DNA from: an uncultured Saprospiraceae bacterium
GTDB lineage: Bacteria; Bacteroidota; Bacteroidia; Chitinophagales; Saprospiraceae
DNA: 5,069 bases
NCBI GenBank assembly: GCA_905479665.1
Contig: CAJQNM010000352.1
Span: forward strand, 1 to 5,069
Direction of reading: 5' to 3'
In this document: in pieces, positions 1-5,069 of the stretch
Numbering within the stretch: the stretch's first letter is position 1
Layout: every line of letters starts with the position of its first letter
Position numbers and translations under genes: made by a program
The notes under the pieces: generated by a model
What the model saw: only the letters and a program-made list of their open reading frames with translations
The model's database searches: none
What the model was told of the DNA's origin: nothing

Positions 1-79
1 CTTTCCGGACAACCGAAATATTGGGGTCCGGATCCTTTCCAGACAACTTCATAAAATCAGGGGCCGGAGATCCGAAATA
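1..79. repeat. Degenerate duplicated motif in the leader region
   Basis: Three short blocks each occur twice. CTTTCCGGACAAC at 1-13 recurs as CTTTCCAGACAAC at 35-47 (12 of 13 identical). GGGGTCCGGATC at 23-34 recurs loosely as GGGGCCGGAGATC at 60-72. CCGAAATA at 13-20 recurs exactly at 72-79. Blocks one and two keep their order, which suggests two diverged tandem units of about 34-38 bp, while the third block sits at different places in the two units. TCCGGA (27-32) and GGATCC (30-35) are short overlapping palindromes. The array may continue left of the window. An edge-spanning coding tail cannot be excluded: frame 1 is open to TAA at 52-54, frame 3 to TAA at 78-80 and frame 2 to TAA at 110-112, but none shows recognisable protein character. 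Confidence 0.45.
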
Positions 80-117
80 AGCGATATCTTTCAGGAGAGT
101 AACGTAACTTAACTACT

Positions 118-1176
118 ATGCTACGAACCAAGATTGCTGGACTCGGTCACTACGTGCCCGAGCGGATCGTCAAGAATGAAGAACTAGAATCCGTCATGGA
201 CACCACCAATGAGTGGATTATTGAGCGTACCGGTATCCAGGAGCGGCGATTTGCCAAGAAGCATGAGGAGACCACCACAACGATGGGCGCACAGGCGGCT
301 CTGGCTGCTATTGCCGATGCTGGAATCACAAAGGAGGATGTGGACTTCATCGTTTTTGCAACGCTCAGCCCTGACTACTACTTTCCGGGATGCGGCGTGC
401 TGGTGCAGCGCGAATTGGGCATCGCTGCTCAGGAAGTGGGAGCACTAGATATTCGCAACCAGTGCTCGGGATTTATTTATGGTTTATCAGTGGCAGATCA
501 GTTCATTCGCACAGGTACCTACAAGAACATTTTGTTGATCGGGGCAGAAATGCACACTATGGGGCTCGACTTTTCCACCCGCGGCCGAGCTGTTTCCGTC
601 ATCTTCGGCGACGGTGCTGGCGCGGTCATCTTGCAGCCTACCGAAGAGGAAGACCAAGGTATCCTGACCACCCATCTGCATAGCAACGGCACCCATGCGG
701 AAGAGTTGGCAATGATGAATCCCGGAAGTCATGGAGGGCACCACCACGAGGATCGCGAGCAATTTGGATTTGGAGATGGTGATTTCGAGCCTATTTTCTT
801 GACTCAGAAAATGTATTCCGATGGCCTCCAATTTCCCTACATGAATGGTAAGCATGTATTTAAATTTGCCGTCCGGAAATTTCCTGAAGTGATCCAAGAA
901 GGACTTGAGGAGGCAGGACTCGCACCCTCCGACATTGATTTACTTATACCGCACCAAGCCAATTTAAGGATCAGTCAATATGTGCAGAAAGTACTTCAAC
1001 TACGTGACGATCAAGTATTTAATAATATTCAAAAATACGGCAATACTACGGCCGCATCTATCCCGATCGCACTAAACGAAGCACGGGAAACAGGTAAGGT
1101 GAAACGTGGAGATCTAATTTGCCTTGCTGCTTTTGGCAGTGGCTTCACCTGGGGCTCTGCCCTCCTACGTTGGTAA
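118..1176 (+). CDS. fabH: Beta-ketoacyl-ACP synthase III (FabH-type KAS III)
   Basis: Cytoplasmic thiolase-fold condensing enzyme. The family joins an acyl-CoA primer to malonyl-ACP to begin fatty-acid synthesis. The full catalytic triad is visible: Cys116 in NQCSGF, His279 in IPHQAN and Asn309 in YGNTTAAS. EWIIERTGI (residues 32-40) gives Trp33 and Arg37, which match the CoA-gripping Trp32/Arg36 of E. coli FabH. IFGDGAGA (162-169) and FGSGFTWG (339-346) are further family signatures. At 352 residues it is about 35 longer than E. coli FabH (317). The excess lies around residues 195-235, just before YMNGKHVFKFAV, and includes a His-rich SHGGHHHED stretch. ATG at 118 is the first possible start, because an in-frame TAA lies at 100-102; AGGAGA at 93-98 is too distant to be a normal ribosome site. 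It abuts bshB1 with no gap. The symbol denotes the family. Bacteroidota often have more than one KAS III, and I see no plsX or rpmF neighbour, so this could be a secondary paralogue with a different primer. Confidence 0.9.
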   Translation: MLRTKIAGLGHYVPERIVKNEELESVMDTTNEWIIERTGIQERRFAKKHEETTTTMGAQAALAAIADAGITKEDVDFIVFATLSPDYYFPGCGVLVQRELGIAAQEVGALDIRNQCSGFIYGLSVADQFIRTGTYKNILLIGAEMHTMGLDFSTRGRAVSVIFGDGAGAVILQPTEEEDQGILTTHLHSNGTHAEELAMMNPGSHGGHHHEDREQFGFGDGDFEPIFLTQKMYSDGLQFPYMNGKHVFKFAVRKFPEVIQEGLEEAGLAPSDIDLLIPHQANLRISQYVQKVLQLRDDQVFNNIQKYGNTTAASIPIALNEARETGKVKRGDLICLAAFGSGFTWGSALLRW

Positions 1177-1896
1177 ATGAACGTTGATATTTTAGCAATC
1201 GGGGTACACCCCGATGATGTCGAGCTGGCATGTGCAGGGACTGTTCTTAAGCATATTAGCCTAGGGCATTCCGTTGCAATCCTGGACCTTACACAGGGAG
1301 AGCTAGGCACTCGCGGCACACCTGAGTTGCGCTTGCAAGAGGCACAAGTAGCCGCAAAAATACTGGGGGTAGAAAGCCGTCGTAATCTCGGAATGGAGGA
1401 TGGCTTTTTTGAATTAACCCGCGAAAATAAATTGGCCATTGCCAGAGAAATACGTCTGCACCGACCGAAGATCATTCTGGCAAATGCTATCGAAGATCGC
1501 CACCCTGATCATGGCCGGGCAGCGAAACTTGTGAACGACAGCATTTTTATTTCCGGACTGAAGCAAGTTGCTCTCTACGATGATCAAGGTAAAGACCTTG
1601 AGCGCTGGAGGCCACAGCAGACCTATCACTACATTCAGGATCGCCACATTGCTCCTGACCTCGTGGTCGATATTAGTGGTTTCTTAGAAGACAAAATGAA
1701 GGCCATTCGCGCATTTTCATCGCAATTTCATGACCCCACTAGCAATGACCTAAACTCGCCCATATCTACACCTGATTTTTTAGAGTTTATCAGAGCTCGA
1801 GCTAAAACTTATGGTCGTTCTATCGGGGTTGAATATGGAGAGGGCTTTACCGCCGCCAGGATGGTTGGGGTAGCAGACTTAGGTTTGCTATTGTAA
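1177..1896 (+). CDS. bshB1: Bacillithiol biosynthesis deacetylase BshB1
   Basis: Zinc-dependent LmbE/PIG-L-type deacetylase. BshB1 removes the acetyl group from N-acetylglucosaminyl-malate to give glucosaminyl-malate, to which BshC then adds cysteine to make bacillithiol, a cytoplasmic low-molecular-weight thiol. GVHPDDVEL (residues 9-17) supplies zinc ligands His11 and Asp14 and the general base Asp13. HPDH (109-112) supplies the third ligand, His112. QGELGTRGT (40-48) and the C-terminal segment RAKTYGRSIGVEYGEGF (208-224) are typical of BshB1 rather than of the mycothiol enzyme MshB. The 239-residue length is close to B. subtilis BshB1 (about 236), and the gene looks intact. Its ATG follows directly on the TAA of the KAS III gene with no Shine-Dalgarno-like purine run before it, so translation probably relies on coupling to the upstream gene. 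bshA and bshC are not in the window. The function call is firm; the reason for pairing with a KAS III is unknown. Confidence 0.93.
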   Translation: MNVDILAIGVHPDDVELACAGTVLKHISLGHSVAILDLTQGELGTRGTPELRLQEAQVAAKILGVESRRNLGMEDGFFELTRENKLAIAREIRLHRPKIILANAIEDRHPDHGRAAKLVNDSIFISGLKQVALYDDQGKDLERWRPQQTYHYIQDRHIAPDLVVDISGFLEDKMKAIRAFSSQFHDPTSNDLNSPISTPDFLEFIRARAKTYGRSIGVEYGEGFTAARMVGVADLGLLL

Positions 1897-1900
1897 TTGC

Positions 1901-2575
1901 TCAGGCCAACAATTTACGGGCAAAAAACTCGATCATCCCCTCCAGTGCAGCGTCGCGATTTTCGTGACCATGTAGATCGGTTAGACCGCTCAGATGTTCA
2001 GCAAAAAACACTTGATTATTGGTCATCTCAAAGAGATTGCTTGCCAAGCTCTTTTTGTACGGAAAATCTGGTTTAATCTCTCCGATAATCTTAGATACCA
2101 GCTCGACCAAATTGACATACGGATGAAACAGGCCGTCTTTGCACTCACGGTCTATGGCGGCCGTATGGTAGGCCTTCGACCCCTCATTAACTACGATACG
2201 ATGCAGTACCGCCTCATTCACATAGTCGACTTCGGGATTTTCCAAACTGGCATGCACCATGTTTCGAATGGCAATTTGCAGTTTCCTTTCTGGCTCTTGA
2301 ATATTCCGTGTATTCACCTCAATCAGATACTGTACCCATTCCCAATACCAACTGACCAGGTAGACCAGCAGCATGTGTTTATTCTCAAAATAGCGGTATA
2401 CGGAAGCCTCAGTCGAGTGAATCTCGGTCGCCAATTTGCGAAAGGTGAAGGCCTCTAGACCTAGACTATCGATGAGAAGAATACTGTGCTTTATCATCTT
2501 ACGCCCCAGCTCACTGTCCTGGGGATCTCGCAAGTAAAGACTCTCAGAGAGATTAAATCTGATCGCAATAGACAT
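1901..2575 (-). CDS. TetR-family transcriptional regulator
   Basis: DNA-binding regulator of 224 residues. The N-terminal TetR helix-turn-helix spans about residues 25-72: a first helix KMIKHSILLIDSLGL, then FTFRKLATEI (43-52), and the recognition helix with the hallmark SVYRYFENK (58-66), matching the family's YxYFxxK pattern. The remaining ~150 residues are helical and should form the ligand-binding and dimerisation domain; the ligand is not apparent. About 24 residues, including LRDPQDSELG, precede the first helix, more than the 10 or so usual for the family. The start at 2575 fits the ATG; upstream is AT-rich with no Shine-Dalgarno sequence, normal for Bacteroidota. The gene is divergent from the SulP transporter gene (124 bp apart), the classic arrangement for a TetR repressor and its target, so control of that transporter and of itself is the likeliest role (inference). 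Its stop is 4 bp from the stop of bshB1, leaving no room for a separate terminator. Confidence 0.9.
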   Translation of the reverse strand: MSIAIRFNLSESLYLRDPQDSELGRKMIKHSILLIDSLGLEAFTFRKLATEIHSTEASVYRYFENKHMLLVYLVSWYWEWVQYLIEVNTRNIQEPERKLQIAIRNMVHASLENPEVDYVNEAVLHRIVVNEGSKAYHTAAIDRECKDGLFHPYVNLVELVSKIIGEIKPDFPYKKSLASNLFEMTNNQVFFAEHLSGLTDLHGHENRDAALEGMIEFFARKLLA

Positions 2576-2603
2576 GAGTATAAATAAGAAAAAGTGAAGG
2601 TTT

Positions 2604-2633
2604 AAAAATTATTATACATACAATCTATGACAA
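2604..2633 (-). promoter_or_regulatory. Candidate Bacteroidota-type promoter for the TetR gene
   Basis: Reading the minus strand, TTG (2633-2631) is followed after 19 bases by TAATTTTT (2611-2604). This matches the Bacteroidota -33 TTG / -7 TAnnTTTG pattern at all positions but the last. Transcription would begin near 2597, giving a leader of about 20 bases before the ATG at 2575. The region is very AT-rich, so chance matches are easy. Confidence 0.35.
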
Positions 2634-2668
2634 TTGCTTTATTTCTACAAATAATAGCATTACTTTCG
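2634..2668 (+). promoter_or_regulatory. Candidate Bacteroidota-type promoter for the SulP gene
   Basis: TTG at 2634-2636 and TACTTTCG at 2661-2668 resemble the -33 and -7 elements (TAnnTTTG with one mismatch). The spacer is 24 bases, a little longer than the roughly 19-23 expected, which weakens the call. A start of transcription near 2675 would leave a leader of about 25 bases before the ATG at 2700. The TTG here and the TTG of the opposite promoter form one palindrome, CAATTG (2631-2636). Confidence 0.28.
2635..2659. promoter_or_regulatory. Inverted repeat, candidate TetR operator
   Basis: The arms TGCTTTATTT (2635-2644) and AAATAATAGCA (2649-2659) are complementary over 10 pairs with one unpaired base in the right arm, around the centre CTAC. 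The length (25 bp) and position, within the divergent gap and between the two proposed elements of the transporter promoter, are what a TetR-family operator would show. The single-base asymmetry and the AT-rich composition argue for caution. Confidence 0.33.
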
Positions 2669-2699
2669 CAACTTATCTTCCATGAAATCAAAGTAATCT

Positions 2700-4556
2700 A
2701 TGGCATCACAAGAGGGATTTTTCAAGCACTTTCGAGGGGATTTACTGGGTGGTGTGACAGCCGGTATAGTTGCCTTGCCGCTTGCTTTGGCCTTTGGTGT
2801 GAGTTCAGGACTAGGACCTACGGCAGGACTCTACGGAGCCATTTTCATCAGCTTTTTTGCTGCACTCTTTGGAGGTACCAGTACTCAAATTTCGGGACCC
2901 ACCGCACCTATGACTGCAGTCAGTATGGTGATCATAGCTGGCATCGTTGCTGCCAATGACGGAAATGTAAGTCAAGCACTGCCCGCCATCCTAACCGTTT
3001 TCTTACTTGCTGGACTGCTGCAGATTGTCTTGGGTTTCTTAAAACTTGGCGTATACATCAAGTATATCCCCTACCCCGTTGTTTCTGGATTCATGACAGC
3101 GATTGGTATTATTATTCTGGTGACTCAAGTACCACCTAGCCTCGGCTACTACCCCAAGGAAGATACGGCATTTGTAGATCGCTTTAAACCAATGTCAGAA
3201 GAGATCATTCTTGACAAGATCCTCAAAGATGAGGCCGGCGAAGGCATCCTAGTCTTGGAAGACTTTGAAGAGACCGTACGAAGAGCACAAAAAATTACTC
3301 CGGCAGAAATACAGAAGGAATCTGAAACACTGGCCGGTGCCGATGCATCCGGCGTTCTCGGTACGATTAAGATCTTACCCTCAGCTTTGCGCAACATCAA
3401 ATGGTTAGAATTAATTCTCGCCCTAAGCACCATCTTTATCATTTATGGCTTCAAAAAGATAACCACGGCGGTGCCAAGTACGCTGGTCGCACTCCTTGTG
3501 GTATCGGGCGTGGCTTTCGGTTTCGGACTGGATTATCGGCCCATTGAAGAGATTCCGGCGGGCTTGCCCATACCCAACTTTGGGATCATCACCGAATTTC
3601 AATTTTCAGCCGTAGCTCCCTATATTTTTTCTGCCATTACCCTTGCTCTCCTGGGGGCGATAGACTCCCTGCTCACCTCGGTCGTCGCTGACAACATGAC
3701 CAAAACCAGACACAATCCCAACAAGGAACTGGTAGGCCAGGGTATAGGAAATAGTATTGCCTCCATTTTTGGTGGCATACCAGGAGCAGGAGCGACCATT
3801 CGTACTGTAGTCAATATTCAATCGGGCGGTAAGACTAGGCTCTCTGGTATGATTGCCGGCGTACTTCTACTCGTCATTCTTATTGCACTGGGACCTGTTG
3901 CCTCCCAAATTCCTGCTGCTGTTTTAGCAGGCATCTTGATAACCGTCGGTATAGGAGTAATGGACTACAAAGGTCTCCGAGCTATGCCTAATATGCCCCG
4001 TGCAGAAGTCATCATCATGATTATCGTACTGGTATTGTCATCAGTGTGGAACCTGGTGTACGCAGTGGGAATTGGTCTGGTGATTGCCTCCCTAATGTTT
4101 ATGAAAAAAATTGGTGATTTAATGGCAGAGCGATCTGATGTCAAACCACTAATACGAGAAAAGGCTTGGTCAGATGAAGTGGACTTTCCAGTTGAGCTTA
4201 CTGAGGAGGTTTTTATCAAGCATGTCAAAGGGCCTCTGTTTTTTGGATCCACCAGCGATTTTCAACAACTTGCCCAGCAAATACCTGATACTGCATCGGC
4301 AGTGGTCTTCCGGCTGGGTCGCATGCAGTATATTGATCAGTCTGGACTTTATGCACTTGAAGATGTGCTCAATGACCTCGCCAGCCGTGGCATCAAAGTT
4401 CTATTGGTCAATGCCTTAAAGCAGCCACGCTACATGATGGAGCGCATTGATATTATTCCTGATCTCGTACCTCCCGAGCAGATCTTTAAGGATTTTAATA
4501 AATGCCTCAACTGGATCAAAGCAAATGTAGAAGACACCATCCCAGCAGCTGTGTAA
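2700..4556 (+). CDS. SulP (SLC26-like) anion transporter with STAS domain, BicA-like site
   Basis: Inner-membrane anion transporter of 618 residues. The SulP transmembrane domain covers about residues 14-468, with helices near 14-34, 40-58, 64-85, 95-113, 118-145, 234-250, 258-275, 305-330, 343-372, 382-421 and 435-468. The STAS domain follows at about 495-610, with the conserved IDQSGL (545-550) and the potential phospho-site Ser548. Core motifs are ISGPTAPMT (64-72) on helix 3, DSLLTSVVADNMTKTRHN (322-339) on helix 8 and PGAGATIRT (361-369) on helix 10. Asp322, Thr326, Ala365 and Thr366 line up by a constant shift of 64 with the residues I recall for Na+/bicarbonate binding in cyanobacterial BicA (258, 262, 301, 302), so bicarbonate is the best substrate guess; sulfate or another anion remains possible. 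A hydrophilic, acidic stretch at 148-233 between helices 5 and 6 is roughly 60 residues longer than usual. ATG 2700 is chosen because an in-frame TAA lies at 2694-2696. No Shine-Dalgarno sequence is visible. It is probably controlled by the divergent TetR gene. Confidence 0.92.
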   Translation: MASQEGFFKHFRGDLLGGVTAGIVALPLALAFGVSSGLGPTAGLYGAIFISFFAALFGGTSTQISGPTAPMTAVSMVIIAGIVAANDGNVSQALPAILTVFLLAGLLQIVLGFLKLGVYIKYIPYPVVSGFMTAIGIIILVTQVPPSLGYYPKEDTAFVDRFKPMSEEIILDKILKDEAGEGILVLEDFEETVRRAQKITPAEIQKESETLAGADASGVLGTIKILPSALRNIKWLELILALSTIFIIYGFKKITTAVPSTLVALLVVSGVAFGFGLDYRPIEEIPAGLPIPNFGIITEFQFSAVAPYIFSAITLALLGAIDSLLTSVVADNMTKTRHNPNKELVGQGIGNSIASIFGGIPGAGATIRTVVNIQSGGKTRLSGMIAGVLLLVILIALGPVASQIPAAVLAGILITVGIGVMDYKGLRAMPNMPRAEVIIMIIVLVLSSVWNLVYAVGIGLVIASLMFMKKIGDLMAERSDVKPLIREKAWSDEVDFPVELTEEVFIKHVKGPLFFGSTSDFQQLAQQIPDTASAVVFRLGRMQYIDQSGLYALEDVLNDLASRGIKVLLVNALKQPRYMMERIDIIPDLVPPEQIFKDFNKCLNWIKANVEDTIPAAV

Positions 4557-4565
4557 ATCAACTCT

Positions 4566-5069
4566 TTAGTGCTGATGAAATGCATCACTGATGAAACCTA
4601 GAACGACTGGCAGAGATTCCCGCCAATAGGTCCAGGAGTGTCTTCCGTCACGTACTCGATATTCATGAGGTATTTTTCGTTTCGCGAGCGCTATATGCAT
4701 CAGGCTATTTCCTTCAAAGAGAAAATCATCGTCTCCGCAGTCGATAAACCAACGCACGGATTGGAGCTGATCATCGGTCAGACTTTTTGACAATTCGAGG
4801 GCATTATGTCGGTTATAATAAGTAGTGAGCAGTTCTTCGGAGTAGGATTCATTGTTTCGGGACATTCGGCTCTTGAGGTCATCCAGGGTGAGTGGACCGA
4901 CATAAGCACTCAGTGGGCAAGCCGATGAAAACAACTCTGGGTGCCGCAAAGCATACATAATAGAGCCGCCCCCTCCCATCGATAAACCGGCTACAGCTCG
5001 GTAGCGCTTTTCGCCTCTTATCCGGTATTCACTCTCCACATGCGGGATAAATTCTTCAAAAAAGAAATC
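4566..5069 (-). CDS. Alpha/beta-hydrolase putative esterase (PF00756 type), N-terminus missing
   Basis: C-terminal 167 residues of a serine hydrolase in the putative esterase (esterase D-like) family; the reading frame stays open to the right edge, so the start lies outside the window. Counting from the edge, FFFEEFIPHVESEYRI leads to the nucleophile elbow GLSMGG with Ser30. CGDDDFL gives the likely acid Asp115, and GRHSWTYW gives the catalytic His144. The order and spacing of the triad are normal, so this part appears functional. The GTG at 5039-5037 is an internal valine of the conserved stretch, not a start. Members hydrolyse short-chain, S-formylglutathione, feruloyl or acetyl-xylan esters. 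The substrate cannot be read from this fragment, nor can a secretion signal be checked. It ends in TAA (4568-4566), 9 bp from the stop of the SulP gene, in convergent orientation. No functional link to that gene is evident. Confidence 0.88.
   Translation of the reverse strand, partial: DFFFEEFIPHVESEYRIRGEKRYRAVAGLSMGGGGSIMYALRHPELFSSACPLSAYVGPLTLDDLKSRMSRNNESYSEELLTTYYNRHNALELSKSLTDDQLQSVRWFIDCGDDDFLFEGNSLMHIALAKRKIPHEYRVRDGRHSWTYWRESLPVVLGFISDAFHQH

Noticed and set aside
85..92. TATCTTTC as a -7 promoter element for the KAS III gene
   Set aside because: It matches TAnnTTTG in all but the last base, but no TTG lies at the expected distance upstream.
93..98. AGGAGA as a ribosome-binding site for the KAS III gene
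   Set aside because: It lies about 20 bases before the ATG at 118, too far for a working Shine-Dalgarno, and no in-frame start sits nearer because of the TAA at 100-102.
487..897. 136-codon open frame on the minus strand
   Set aside because: It is antisense to the catalytic region of the KAS III gene and shows no domain character.
1029..1475. 148-codon open frame on the minus strand
   Set aside because: It spans the KAS III/bshB1 junction antisense to two well-supported genes and has a Ser/Arg-rich shadow-frame composition.
1994..2458. 154-codon open frame on the plus strand
   Set aside because: It lies antisense within the TetR gene, resembles no family, and the TetR frame on the other strand has clear helix-turn-helix motifs.
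2682..2684. ATG upstream and in frame as an earlier start of the SulP gene
   Set aside because: The frame hits TAA at 2694-2696, so translation from here gives only four codons.
4568..4592. Possible hairpin AGTG...CACT as a terminator between the SulP and esterase genes
   Set aside because: The stem is short with a three-base bulge, has no U-run after it and lies inside the esterase coding region.
5037..5039. GTG as the start of the esterase gene
   Set aside because: The conserved family sequence (FFFEEFIPHVE) continues upstream in frame to the window edge, so this is an internal valine codon.

Overview
The window looks like an ordinary chromosomal stretch of a Bacteroidota bacterium, plausibly a Lewinella/Saprospiraceae-type genome. 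This is inferred from three things: a bacillithiol-pathway deacetylase, start codons that mostly lack a well-placed Shine-Dalgarno sequence, and promoter-like motifs that fit the Bacteroidota TTG / TAnnTTTG pattern better than the E. coli pattern. The assignment rests on sequence character and memory of protein families; no search was run.

Layout: positions 1-117 are non-coding or hold only a gene remnant at the edge, with a degenerate repeated motif. Positions 118-1896 (+) carry two abutting genes: a FabH-type beta-ketoacyl-ACP synthase III and the bacillithiol deacetylase BshB1. The stop of the first (TAA) is followed immediately by the start of the second (ATG). A TetR-family regulator (2575 down to 1901, -) converges on bshB1 with 4 bp between the stops. 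Facing away from it across a 124-bp AT-rich gap is a 618-residue SulP/SLC26-type anion transporter with a C-terminal STAS domain (2700-4556, +). An alpha/beta-hydrolase esterase, cut by the right edge, converges on the transporter with 9 bp between stops (4566-5069, -). There is no gene-free stretch longer than 300 bases, and I see no RNA gene, mobile element or CRISPR array.

How the genes work together: the KAS III/bshB1 pair is probably co-transcribed, though their chemistries (acyl chain initiation and thiol cofactor synthesis) have no obvious link. The TetR/SulP pair looks like a regulator and its divergent target. The transporter's substrate-site residues resemble the cyanobacterial Na+/bicarbonate symporter BicA more than typical sulfate or dicarboxylate SulP proteins, and it has an extra acidic loop of roughly 60 residues predicted to face the periplasm. 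The intergenic gap holds candidate back-to-back promoters that share a CAATTG core, plus an inverted repeat placed where a repressor could block the transporter promoter. I found no convincing undescribed multi-gene system; this regulator-transporter module is the most interesting part.
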